Shown: in pieces, positions 1 through 13,500 of the stretch
How positions within the stretch are numbered: position 1 is the first letter of the stretch
Layout of the letters: each line of letters starts with the position of its first letter
Source of the DNA: Watersipora subatra
Taxonomy: Eukaryota > Bryozoa > Gymnolaemata > Cheilostomatida > Watersiporidae
Reading direction: 5' to 3'
Assembly (NCBI RefSeq): GCF_963576615.1
Contig: NC_088714.1
Location: forward strand, 30,289,143-30,353,142
Length of the DNA stretch: 64,000 nucleotides
The notes under the pieces: generated by a model
Told to the model about the DNA's origin: nothing
The model's input: only the letters and a program-made list of their open reading frames with translations
The model's database searches: none
Program-made: the position numbers and the translations under genes

Positions 1-1789
1 TGCGACAAGATAGATCAGTGTTCAAATCGAATTTGACAGCTCACCCGACTAGGCTTTAATGGTAGATGGAATTTTTTACATAGTAGGACACAAAGACTCA
101 ACAAATTTTTACATTTTCTACAATTTACATTATAAGAGGTATACGTTATAGGTCCACTGTATTTGGTTGTCAAATAGCTCGTCGTTACAGCCCTAAGATC
201 AGACACAATTTTTTACCTACTGACGATAACAATAACATCATTCCTTGTTGCGTATAAGGTCAAGGCTATGTGTGGCTGGCAAATCCCCTACATGCAGAAA
301 GAATCTGATCATCAACCAGCAAATTTCATTGCTAGGTCCTTATCAGATAGCCAAATTAGTTCAAGAACATCATCGCAGTATGATTAATTTTCTGCAAAAC
401 CTGCAGCTGTCAAGTATTGTTGGACTTGAGCATTCTTTATATTGTTAATCTTGCTTTTATATACCTTCCAGAAACAAGGTTAGAATTCTTAATTGGGGTT
501 GGAATACACCAGAAGATTTTATTTCATTTTTGGTGTCATTCGTGCAACACTAGCGATATCAATGTTCTTGAATAAAGGTTAACCACAGATACAGAATGGG
601 CCTTCAGCTGGATTTGCACCAGCCATTGATATATTGCTAAGTGTTGGACTCTTTCAGTACATGTACTTGATTAAACGGATAAGTTAGATGTAGCGAGCGA
701 GACAACTGAGATAGCCCACCACCTTGTTAGAAAGCACTGCAGTTCCTGTTCTCACCGATGGAACAATATTCTCCTACCACAGCATAAGTACATATATAAA
801 TCTTATCCTTGCCACAACTAACACAGCTGAATTGAATGCTGGAGACTTCACAAAGTGATGTTTCAACATTTCAACACACGCTACAAGAACCATTCCATAT
901 TTTTACCGTAATGCGAAAACACTTTGTTTTTATCAAAAACTGTCATAGGAAATTAAATATGGGTAGTCTCACAGCATGCTGTAGCCGATTTAGTGAGAGT
1001 TGGGTGTCTTGGCATTATCCCATGATTTGTCTACATGCAGCTTGACAATTCACCGAGTCAAAGTTGATTTGACAACACAGATGCCTAAAAGATGCTGATT
1101 TCATAAATTATAAAAACAGCCTGTCTGACTAAGTTTTAAAACAGCTAACTGACTGTTGCAACGGTGTCAGTTGTGAGCAAAGCATTAATTTTATTGATGA
1201 CACTATTGCACCCCAAAAATGTTCACCAAATGGTGGGGACTACAGGCACAAACAAACTCTTCATTGATAAGTAGAAGTAACTATTCAAGATTTTTTTTCA
1301 ATTTAAAAGTAGTTTATTGTCACATTAACAAGGATACAGAGACATGTATAACTGTAGGTTGTTCCTAAGGGCTAGGTATTTGCTAAAATTTATTTAATGC
1401 CAACCGAAATACCATTTTTTAATCTTACAGTGTAGCGTCTGAATATACATTCGAAATGAAAAAAAATTGAAAACAGTTTTACACCAACATAGATTTAAAA
1501 TCAAGGCAGGTTTGCCATTTAACGATGCAAGGATGCAACAGACGCTTCTACAACGTAGATAATCCATTCCAGGAATGTTTACTTAGAAAGTGTTTTACAT
1601 CATACGAACAAAAAAGTACATGCAAATTGTATTTCACCGTTCAAAGATCTTCGCATACTGACCTCTTTGGCCATACAAAAAATGCAAGTATGTGATCTGA
1701 AACGACCACACGAAGTTCGTTCACTGTTAATTAACAATTTTTACCAAGAGATTGGTGCATAAGCTAATAACTAAACCTGGTAAGACTTC
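1..1789. other. non-coding, no gene recognised
   Basis: I see only short accidental open frames of 60-70 codons. None has a recognisable domain, and none has splice sites and start context that work together. The base composition is AT-rich, like the introns further right. No tRNA, rRNA or repeat element was recognised. A distant or partial exon could be missed by eye. Confidence 0.5.
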
Positions 1790-2494
1790 TTAACCCTTTG
1801 ATCAGGTATAAGCCCCCCCAAAAACAACCGAGACTCGTGTAATTTATTTTCGAAAATTCAATAAAATCGATATTTTATGAACATGCATAGCTCAAATCTT
1901 AAATTTAGTTCAATGAACAAAATTTTTTGTACATATACATTTATTCACATATCTACTACTCAAAAAAAATTACAACCATGTGCAATTGTCCCTGTATGAA
2001 ATGCTTGGAAGCATTTTTTTCGGTAGAGTCAAACGCTATAACGTAGCCGTGCGAGCCACCATAACGATCGTTTTCTCTGCATATTCCAAGTATATTAAAA
2101 GTCCAAAAAAGTTTACATCACTTCTATCATTTGAATTAATCTTATTCTGATCAGACAAAAAATCACTAACGATCGCAGGATAAAATAATCTTTTATTTTA
2201 CCGTTTTGAAAGTCGAGCCGATGTTGACTGGTTTTTCCAACTTTTAATCTTTTCCAAGGAATCGCGATTTGTTTAGCTTTTAGCACAAAGCAACGCCTCT
2301 CAGATAATCGTTTCATATTGTAAATCATCGACTGATATCTTGTTGATGATATTTAAAACTTACTAGTGTTCATATCCTTTGTTTAACGTTACTAAACGGC
2401 AGCTTTATAAAGGTCTACCGAAATAGACATAAATGTCGTTTCCCCACGCAACCGGTAAACGACATTCTGGTCGTTTCCCCTGTCAAAGGGTTAA
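1790..2494. mobile_element. non-autonomous piggyBac-like TTAA element, copy 1
   Basis: The element starts TTAACCCTTTG and ends CAAAGGGTTAA, so a TTAA flanks each side of a short perfect terminal inverted repeat (CCCTTTG). TTAA target duplications with CCC-starting termini are the hallmark of piggyBac elements. The interior of about 0.7 kb has no transposase-sized frame; a 71-codon minus-strand frame at 2113-2328 is too short. A homologous copy lies in inverted orientation at 48745-49441, inside a FoxN intron. Both copies share an interior stretch near the minus-strand codons [14 protein letters not shown]. Superfamily assignment rests on the termini only. Confidence 0.6.
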
Positions 2495-4030
2495 AAATGG
2501 CTTAAAGACTAAAATATAACAAACCATTAGAGAAACAGTTCCCCAATATCTTGACATACCTTCTGAGATGTTTGTGAAAATTAGCTACAGCTAAATATGG
2601 CTGTGTGAAAAGTAACGGCGGAAGTCTACAAGTATCCATAAAATTGGAGTTATCCTCAGCACGGCATCTTCAATTGACAAGTAATACGTTGACCTGCAGA
2701 TGCATATTATCTGCCTTATTACAACAAGCATTCAGTTTGTGCAATCAATTAAAATTAGCTATCATCCTATATAGCTGTACATTTTTGTACTCATAGGTAC
2801 AAGCTTACCTACTGCAACACAGGCCTATTTGTCGCATTTATAGCATATTTTCGCTTACCGCAATCATCCTATTCACACTCCTTGAAAGAATGTGAATAGT
2901 ATACAATTAGAATAGGAATGTGTATGCATAGAATAAATATCCGAATGCTACCTTAAGACTTGAAGATCTCACAAGACACCTATATGAACTGCAAACTGGC
3001 TCTCATCAATGATCCGAATGGGCTGTTTGCAGATGACAAATAACTCTTTACAAGCCAGGATGACAAGATCATAGAGCGGATGAACTCAGATTACCACAAC
3101 ATCTTATCCGCTACAGAACATTATAGCACATTGTCAATATGGTCATTGCATGAAAGATTGGCTTGACGTGTAACAAAGTCAGGGACCAATGACTGGTGAA
3201 TTGGAAAACAAAACATGTGGGAACATGATGAACCATGTACCATACGTGGTCAACATGCTTGAAAGGCTGATGACACTCAGCAAGAAATGACCAAATAATT
3301 TATTCTAAGGTTGACTTGCTCTGAAATTACCGTTACAGTTATTTGGTATCAAAAGGTTCACTATGTCTTAGTCTGCTGTGTTGTAGGTACAAAATATGTG
3401 GAAAGGTGACTACAAGCTATTTAAAAGCTAAAAAATGAACAGTTATTCGAAGCCATCACGAATACGCCATAGATTGAAATCCCTCTTCAAAACGACTTGA
3501 ATGAGACATAGTTGAAAATCATATGCTTCCGTTTACACTTTCATGCAACCTCATTCAGCAAAATATTTTCACAAATATACTTCACGCAATCAATAAAACT
3601 AAGTCTATTGTCCTTACACATCTGTTTCAATATCATTGTAATGCTGTAACTTTGAGCACTGATCTCAAAACCTAAGCTAAAAACTAGTCCAATTCTTTAA
3701 TCTTGGCTCAAAGGAGTGCATGTCTTTCTCTGGTGAACATGAAAAGTCTGTTGGTCATCTCCGATAGTTGAAAAACACTGCGGAAATTGTTCGCGGTGTT
3801 TGACACGAAGAATGATGGGTCACATGATCAAATACGACTAGACCGAGCTAAAAATAAACTGTCAAGTAGCGAGCGTCTATATTTGGTAAGGGCTTTGCGG
3901 TAAAACTCGAAGTGTTTTTCATAAACTAGTGCTACGAGACATTTCATATTAAGCCTTTCATTTCACGTGATAACATCGCGTGTCAAAACATGTTGAGTAT
4001 GTCATCAAAATAAAGGGATTCCAAACTACA
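2495..4030. other. non-coding; possible decayed coding remnant at 2984-3130
   Basis: This stretch is mostly AT-rich with no gene. At about 2984-3130 a plus-strand frame reads like real protein (LALINDPNGLFADDK, then a stop, then DDKIIERMNSDYHNILSATE), which suggests an old coding relic. I cannot name the family. From about 3780 to 4030 CpG dinucleotides become more frequent, just before a well-placed ATG at 4042, so a promoter is possible there. Confidence 0.3.
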
Positions 4031-4041
4031 GCCTTTTCGTG

Positions 4042-4432
4042 ATGGCGGCGTATAACTGTTCGATTTTGAGCTTTTCACAGCTTGTAATCATATTTCTACA
4101 TATTTTGCACCTACAACACAGAGGAGTAAGACAAGATGACCTATTGATACTGAATAACAGTAATGTGAATTTTGTGGCAAGTCAACCTTTAAGAAATGTC
4201 GCTAAAATTAAATTTCAAGTTGAAGTATTAATGTTACGAAGAAATGTTCTATTGACTGGTCAAGTTGTTTTCGACAGCGGTTTGATGCAGTTATACGCAA
4301 TGACGAAAATTATGGTCAAGGGAAGCTTAATGTTACCTAAAACAAAGTCTTTTCAAGATTCTCCAAGCGATTGATGAGGAAGACTACATGTACATAAAAT
4401 GGAACAAGCATGACATCAGGAAGAAGCTTGGG
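4042..4432 (+). CDS. candidate first exon, unknown secreted-like protein
   Basis: An ATG at 4042 with G at -3 and G at +4 opens a frame of 110 codons. Its start is hydrophobic and resembles a signal peptide (residues about 5-25, rich in Leu, Ile, Phe). The frame stops at 4372-4374. Just beyond, in another frame, is a protein-like run (ILQAIDEEDYMYIKWNKHDI) that ends in a strong donor, GG|gtaagt, at 4433. Either this is two exons with a small intron (a possible acceptor is ttttcaag at about 4350), or a broken gene, or chance. No downstream exon was found before the satellite array begins at 4587. The product is not recognised. Confidence 0.25.
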
Positions 4433-4586
4433 TAAGTTTGTTATGATGTGTTTTTAATGCGAACGTACCTGCTCATTACGTACCTGCTCATTACATTAGC
4501 TAGCCGTAATCAATATTTTACTCCAAACCATAGCTGGCCATAATAAACTTAAATGTAACAACTACAAAAAAGGAAAGTGGAGCTAT

Positions 4587-7500
4587 GAAATAATTTTGCC
4601 CAAGTTGTTACATTATTCGAAGCAACAACCCCGGTCATCCTACCAATAAAAACGGAATGACCGCCACCACCCGGTTCGAAAACCTCGACACATTTATTCA
4701 ACTAAGCAGTAATGAACCATCATAGACAACCTGATATGTGTACTCATCTCTTTAACTCTACGGGTCGCTTTCTATACCTTGATGGATGCCTTGCAGAGCA
4801 CAATAGAAGGTGAGGGCTATGAGGCGATATTTGGAAGAATGGAATGGAGGTATCCGATACAGCGCATCTAGTAAGCGGGGACTGAAGAAAGTACTCTTGG
4901 AGATTGATGAAGATTCTGGAAATAGCTAGAGGCAACCGACGCAACAAACGAACAGCTCAAAGGCTCACAAGAATAATACGCGCAGGAGACTTTCACAATA
5001 TACAAATAATGCACTTACGATACCAGTGGTTTCATAAATAGGCTAGGCCTGGAGTACCGGGTAGAACTAATATGGTGCCATGTTTAAGCTCCGGCAATAT
5101 CCAAATACTCTTCCATGATGTTAATGATAGAGATGCACTACGCTCTAATTGAATTCCTAAAGATCTGCAAATACTTTTGACAGACAACCACGACGGCAAA
5201 GAAACACTCGCATATGACACAACTTTCTCATAATCACATTCAGAGTCATGCTGTTGTGTTACCTGCTCCCTTGATTAATTTGTAGTTTTTTAATGTTGCG
5301 CTCATCGCCTTGCTAATAATGCTTGGTATTTCTGGTTATAACCATCCGTGTTGTTATTGTGAAATAGTACGCGGAATAGCACCATGGTAACTCGAAACCT
5401 CAACATCGTTCCCTCAGATCTCTATGTTAGGTATTTGCATCCAAATTGCTCATCTGTCAGCAACGACATTGGAAAAGTCCTAGAAGAAACTAGAGAAAAA
5501 ACCCACACAACCTAACGCGCCATGAACCTAAACTGAATGAAGTTAACGCGATGATATGGTATAGTCTATTATTTTGTTTAAATTCACATTTTAGGCAATC
5601 TAAATTAACTCACAACTAATGACAGATAGTCATAGTTACTTGCGAATTGCTTATTGACCGAGTCTGGTCTTATGGCTGTACCGACAGTTCCGAGTAGTCA
5701 TTAGCTTGTCATTCTGTTAACCTTTTAGCGTTCGAGTCATACCAACAAGTCCTCGGAAAGACATCTGCCTGATGGGTATTGCTAGAAACGACACCTAAAC
5801 ACACCTAGTACCATCTTACGCCTACTTTATTTTGTCACGAAAATAGCTGAAGGAGACTGAATGTAGCAAACAGAGCATGACACCGAGAAGAAACTCAGTC
5901 AAAATTTTCAAGGAATATGTATTTACCATGCTTACGTGTATAACTTAATACTTTCGCTAACCATAATGACTTTTATCGCAACAAGTCTCTAGAATAAAGT
6001 AAAGTCTAGCAATGAAATAATTTTGCCCAAGCTGTTACATTATTCAAAGCAACAACCCCGGTCATCCTACCAATAAAAACGGAATGACCGCCACCACCCG
6101 GTTCGAAAACCTCGACACATTTATTCAACTAAGCAGTAATGAACTATCATAGACAACCTGATAAGCGTAACTCATCTCTTTAACTCTCGCCTTAGAAACT
6201 CTACGGGTCGCTTTCTATACCTTGATGGATGCCTTGCAGAGCACAATAGAAGGTGAGGGCTATGAGGCGATATTTGGAAGAATGGAATGGAGGTATCCGA
6301 TACAGCGCGTCTAGTAAGCGGGGACTGAAGAAAGTACTCTTGGAGATTGATGAAGATTCTGGAAATAGCTAGAGGCAACCGACGCAACAAACGAACAGCT
6401 CAAAGGCTCACAAGAATAATACGCGCAGGAGACTTTCACAATATACAAATAATGCACTTACGATACCAGTGGTTTCATAAATAGGCTAGGCCTGGAGTAC
6501 CGGGTAGAACTAATATGGTGCCATGTTTAAGCTCCGGCAATATCCAAATACTCTTCCATGATGTTAATGATAGAGATGCACTACGCTTTAATTGAATTCC
6601 TAAAGATCTGCAAATACTTTTGACAGACAACCACGACGGCAAAGAAACACTCGCATATGACACAACTTTCTCATAATCACATTCAGAGTCATGCTGTTGT
6701 GTTACCTGCTCCCTTGATTAATTTGTAGTTTTTTAATGTTGCGCTCATCGCCTTGCTAATAATGCTTGGTATTTCTGGTTATAACCATCCGTGTTGTTAT
6801 TGTGAAATAGTACGCAGAATAGCACCATGGTAACTCGAAACCTCAACATCGTTCCCTCAGATCTCTATGTTAGGTATTTGCATCCAAATTGCTCATCTGT
6901 CAGCAACGACATTGGAAAAGTCCTAGAAGAAACTAGAGAAAAAACCCACACAACCTAACGCGCCATGAACCTAAACTGAATGAAGTTAACGCGATGATAT
7001 GGTATAGTCTATTATTTTGTTTAAATTCACATTTTAGGCAATCCAAATTAACTCACAACTAATGACAGATAGTCATAGTTACTTGCGAATTGCTTATTGA
7101 CCGAGTCTGGTCTTTTGGCTGTACCGACAGTTCCGAGTAGTCATTAGCTTGTCATTCTGTTAACCTTTTAGCGTTCGAGTCATACCAACAAGTCCTCGGA
7201 AAGACATCTGCCTGATGGGTATTGCTAGAAACGACACCTAAACACACCTAGTACCATCTTACGCCTACTTTATTTTGTCACGAAAATAGCTGAAGGAGAC
7301 TGAATGTAGCAAACAGAGCATGACACCGAGAAGAAACTCAGTCAAAATTTTCAAGGAATATGTATTTACCATGCTTACGTGTATAACTTAATACTTTCGC
7401 TAACCATAATGACTTTTATCGCAACAAGTCTCTAGAATAAAGTAAAGTCTAGCAATGAAATAATTTTGCCCAAGCTGTTACATTATTCAAAGCAACAACC

Positions 7501-10500
7501 CCGGTCATCCTACCAATAAAAACGGAATGACCGCCACCACCCGGTTCGAAAACCTCGACACATTTATTCAACTAAGCAGTAATGAACTATCATAGACAAC
7601 CTGATAAGCGTAACTCATCTCTTTAACTCTCGCCTTAGAAACTCTACGGGTCGCTTTCTATACCTTGATGGATGCCTTGCAGAGCACAATAGAAGGTGAG
7701 GGCTATGAGGCGATATTTGGAAGAATGGAATGGAGGTATCCGATACAGCGCGTCTAGTAAGCGGGGACTGAAGAAAGTACTCTTGGAGATTGATGAAGAT
7801 TCTGGAAATAGCTAGAGGCAACCGACGCAACAAACGAACAGCTCAAAGGCTCACAAGAATAATACGCGCAGGAGACTTTCACAATATACAAATAATGCAC
7901 TTACGATACCAGTGGTTTCATAAATAGGCTAGGCCTGGAGTACCGGGTAGAACTAATATGGTGCCATGTTTAAGCTCCGGCAATATCCAAATACTCTTCC
8001 ATGATGTTAATGATAGAGATGCACTACGCTCTAATTGAATTCCTAAAGATCTGCAAATACTTTTGACAGACAACCACGACGGCAAAGAAACACTCGCATA
8101 TGACACAACTTTCTCATAATCACATTCAGAGTCATGCTGTTGTGTTACCTGCTCCCTTGATTAATTTGTAGTTCTTTAATGTTGCGCTCATCGCCTTGCT
8201 AATAATGCTTGGTATTTCTGGTTATAACCATCCGTGTTGTTATTGTGAAATAGTACGCAGAATAGCACCATGGTAACTCGAAACCTCAACATCGTTCCCT
8301 CAGATCTCTATGTTAGCTATTTGCATCCAAATTGCTCATCTGTCAGCAACGACATTGGAAAAGTCCTAGAAGAAACTAGAGAAAAAACCCACACAACCTA
8401 ACGCGCCATGAACCTAAACTGAATGAAGTTAACGCGATGATATGGTATAGTCTATTATTTTGTTTAAATTCACATTTTAGGAAATCTAAATTAACTCACA
8501 ACTCATGACAGATAGTCATAGTTACTTGCGAATTGCTTATTGACCGAGTCTGGTCTTATGGCTGTACCGACAGTTCCGAGTAGTCATTAGCTTGTCATTC
8601 TGTTAACCTTTTAGCGTTCGAGTCATGCCAACAAGTCCTCGGAAAGACATCTGCCTGATGGGTATTGCTAGAAACGACACCTAAACACACCTAGTACCAT
8701 CTCACGCCTACTTTATTTTGTCACGAAAATAGCTGAAGGAGACTGAATGCAGCAAACAGAGCATGACATCGAGAAGAAACTCAGTCAAAATTTTTAAGGA
8801 ATATGTATTTACCATGCTTACGTGTATAACTTAATACTTTCGCTAACCATAATGACTTTTATCGCAACAAGTCTCTAGAATAAAGTAAAGTCTAGCAATG
8901 AAATAATTTTGCCCAAGCTGTTACATTATTCAAAGCAACAACCCCGGTCATCCTACCAATAAAAACGGAATGACCGCCACCACCCGGTTCGAAAACCTCG
9001 ACACATTTATTTAACTAAGCAGTAATGAACTATCATAGACAACCTGATAAGCGTAACTCATCTCTTTAACTCTCGCCTTAGAAACTCTACGGGTCGCTTT
9101 CTATACCTTGATGGATGCCTTGCAGAGCACAATAGGTGAGGGCTATGAGGCGATATTTGGAAGAATGGAATGGAGGTATCCGATACAGCGCGTCTAGTAA
9201 GCGGGGACTGAAGAAAGTACTTTTGGAGATTGATGAAGATTCTGGAAATAGCTAGAGGCAACCGACGCAACAAACGAACAGCTCAATGGCTCACAAGAAT
9301 AATACGCGCAGGAGACTTTCACAATATACAAATAATGCACTTACGATACCAGTGGTTTCATAAATAGGCTAGGCCTGGAGTACCGGGTAGAACTAATATG
9401 GTGCCATGTTTAAGCTCCGGCAATATCCAAATACTCTTCCATGATGTTAATGATAGAGATGCACTACGCTTTAATTGAATTCCTAAAGATCTGCAAATAC
9501 TTTTGACAGACAACCACGACGGCAAAGAAACACTCGCATATGACACAACTTTCTCATAATCACATTCAGAGTCATGCTGTTGTGTTACCTGCTCCCTTGA
9601 TTAATTTGTAGTTTTTTAATGTTGCGCTCATCGCCTTGCTAATAATGCTTGGTATTTCTGGTTATAACCATCCGTGTTGTTATTGTGAAATAGTACGCAG
9701 AATAGCACCATGGTAACTCGAAACCTCAACATCGTTCCCTCAGATCTCTATGTTAGGTATTTGCATCCAAATTGCTCATCTGTCAGCAACGACATTGGAA
9801 AAGTCCTAGAAGAAACTAGAGAAAAAACCCACACAACCTAACGCGCCATGAACCTAAACTGAATGAAGTTAACGCGATGATATGGTATAGTCTATTATTT
9901 TGTTTAAATTCACATTTTAGGCAATCCAAATTAACTCACAACTAATGACAGATAGTCATAGTTACTTGCGAATTGCTTATTGACCGAGTCTGGTCTTTTG
10001 GCTGTACCGACAGTTCCGAGTAGTCATTAGCTTGTCATTCTGTTAACCTTTTAGCGTTCGAGTCATACCAACAAGTCCTCGGAAAGACATCTGCCTGATG
10101 GGTATTGCTAGAAACGACACCTAAACACACCTAGTACCATCTTACGCCTACTTTATTTTGTCACGAAAATAGCTGAAGGAGACTGAATGTAGCAAACAGA
10201 GCATGACACCGAGAAGAAACTCAGTCAAAATTTTTAAGGAATATGTATTTACCATGCTTACGTGTATAACTTAATACTTTCGCTAACCATAATGACTTTT
10301 ATCGCAACAAGTCTCTAGAATAAAGTAAAGTCTAGCAATGAAATAATTTTGCCCAAGCTGTTACATTATTCAAAGCAACAACCCCGGTCATCCTACCAAT
10401 AAAAACGGAATGACCGCCACCACCCGGTTCGAAAACCTCGACACATTTATTCAACTAAGCAGTAATGAACTATCATAGACAACCTGATAAGCGTAACTCA

Positions 10501-13500
10501 TCTCTTTAACTCTCGCCTTAGAAACTCTACGGGTCGCTTTCTATACCTTGATGGATGCCTTGCAGAGCACAATAGAAGGTGAGGGCTATGAGGCGATATT
10601 TGGAAGAATGGAATGGAGGTATCCGATACAGCGCGTCTAGTAAGCGGGGACTGAAGAAAGTACTCTTGGAGATTGATGAAGATTCTGGAAATAGCTAGAG
10701 GCAACCGACGCAACAAACGAACAGCTCAAAGGCTCACAAGAATAATACGCGCAGGAGACTTTCACAATATACAAATAATGCACTTACGATACCAGTGGTT
10801 TCATAAATAGGCTAGGCCTGGAGTACCGGGTAGAACTAATATGGTGCCATGTTTAAGCTCCGGCAATATCCAAATACTCTTCCATGATGTTAATGATAGA
10901 GATGCACTACGCTCTAATTGAATTCCTAAAGATCTGCAAATACTTTCGACAGACAACCACGACGGCAAAGAAACACTCGCATATGACACAACTTTCTCAT
11001 AATCACATTCAGAGTCATGCTGTTGTGTTACCTGCTCCCTTGATTAATTTGTAGTTTTTTAATGTTGCGCTCATCGCCTTGCTAATAATGCTTGGTATTT
11101 CTGGTTATAACCATCCGTGTTGTTATTGTGAAGTAGTACGCAGAATAGCACCATGGTAACTCGAAACCTCAACATCGTTCCCTCAGATCTCTATGTTAGC
11201 TATTTGCATCCAAATTGCTCATCTGTCAGCAACGACATTGGAAAAGTCCTAGAAGAAACTAGAGAAAAAACCCACACAACCTAACGCGCCATGAACCTAA
11301 ACTGAATGAAGTTAACGCGATGATATGGTATAGTCTATTATTTTGTTTAAATTCACATTTTAGGAAATCTAAATTAACTCACAACTCATGACAGATAGTC
11401 ATAGTTACTTGCGAATTGCTTATTGACCGAGTCTGGTCTTATGGCTGTACCGACAGTTCCGAGTAGTCATTAGCTTGTCATTCTGTTAACCTTTTAGCGT
11501 TCGAGTCATGCCAACAAGTCCTCGGAAAGACATCTGCCTGATGGGTATTGCTAGAAACGACACCTAAACACACCTAGTACCATCTCACGCCTACTTTATT
11601 TTGTCACGAAAATAGCTGAAGGAGACTGAATGCAGCAAACAGAGAATGACATCGAGAAGAAACTCAGTCAAAATTTTTAAGGAATATGTATTTACCATGC
11701 TTACGTGTATAACTTAATACTTTCGCTAACCATAATGACTTTTATCGCAACAAGTCTCTAGAATAAAGTAAAGTCTAGCAATGAAATAATTTTGCCCAAG
11801 CTGTTACATTATTCAAAGCAACAACCCCGGTCATCCTACCAATAAAAACGGAATGACCGCCACCACCCGGTTCGAAAACCTCGACACATTTATTCAACTA
11901 AGCAGTAATGAACTATCATAGACAACCTGATAAGCGTAACTCATCTCTTTAACTCTCGCCTTAGAAACTCTACGGGTCGCTTTCTATACCTTGATGGATG
12001 CCTTGCAGAGCACAATAGAAGGTGAGGGCTATGAGGCGATATTTGGAAGAATGGAATGGAGGTATCCGATACAGCGCGTCTAGTAAGCGGGGACTGAAGA
12101 AAGTACTCTTGGAGATTGATGAAGATTCTGGAAATAGCTAGAGGCAACCGACGCAACAAACGAACAGCTCAAAGGCTCACAAGAATAATACGCGCAGGAG
12201 ACTTTCACAATATACAAATAATGCACTTACGATACCAGTGGTTTCATAAATAGGCTAGGCCTGGAGTACCGGGTAGAACTAATATGGTGCCATGTTTAAG
12301 CTCCGGCAATATCCAAATACTCTTCCATGATGTTAATGATAGAGATGCACTACGCTCTAATTGAATTCCTAAAGATCTGCAAATACTTTCGACAGACAAC
12401 CACGACGGCAAAGAAACACTCGCATATGACACAACTTTCTCATAATCACATTCAGAGTCATGCTGTTGTGTTACCTGCTCCCTTGATTAATTTGTAGTTT
12501 TTTAATGTTGCGCTCATCGCCTTGCTAATAATGCTTGGTATTTCTGGTTATAACCATCCGTGTTGTTATTGTGAAGTAGTACGCAGAATAGCACCATGGT
12601 AACTCGAAACCTCAACATCGTTCCCTCAGATCTCTATGTTAGCTATTTGCATCCAAATTGCTCATCTGTCAGCAACGACATTGGAAAAGTCCTAGAAGAA
12701 ACTAGAGAAAAAACCCACACAACCTAACGCGCCATGAACCTAAACTGAATGAAGTTAACGCGATGATATGGTATAGTCTATTATTTTGTTTAAATTCACA
12801 TTTTAGGAAATCTAAATTAACTCACAACTCATGACAGATAGTCATAGTTACTTGCGAATTGCTTATTGACCGAGTCTGGTCTTATGGCTGTACCGACAGT
12901 TCCGAGTAGTCATTAGCTTGTCATTCTGTTAACCTTTTAGCGTTCGAGTCATGCCAACAAGTCCTCGGAAAGACATCTGCCTGATGGGTATTGCTAGAAA
13001 CGACACCTAAACACACCTAGTACCATCTCACGCCTACTTTATTTTGTCACGAAAATAGCTGAAGGAGACTGAATGCAGCAAACAGAGCATGACATCGAGA
13101 AGAAACTCAGTCAAAATTTTTAAGGAATATGTATTTACCATGCTTACGTGTATAACTTAATACTTTCGCTAACCATAATGACTTTTATCGCAACAAGTCT
13201 CTAGAATAAAGTAAAGTCTAGCAATGAAATAATTTTGCCCAAGCTGTTACATTATTCAAAGCAACAACCCCGGTCATCCTACCAATAAAAACGGAATGAC
13301 CGCCACCACCCGGTTCGAAAACCTCGACACATTTATTCAACTAAGCAGTAATGAACTATCATAGACAACCTGATAAGCGTAACTCATCTCTTTAACTCTC
13401 GCCTTAGAAACTCTACGGGTCGCTTTCTATACCTTGATGGATGCCTTGCAGAGCACAATAGGTGAGGGCTATGAGGCGATATTTGGAAGAATGGAATGGA

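Noticed and set aside
4660-4690. GGTTCGAAAACC in each satellite unit as a tRNA B box
   Set aside because: There is no matching A box at the right distance and no cloverleaf can be drawn, so no tRNA gene is called.
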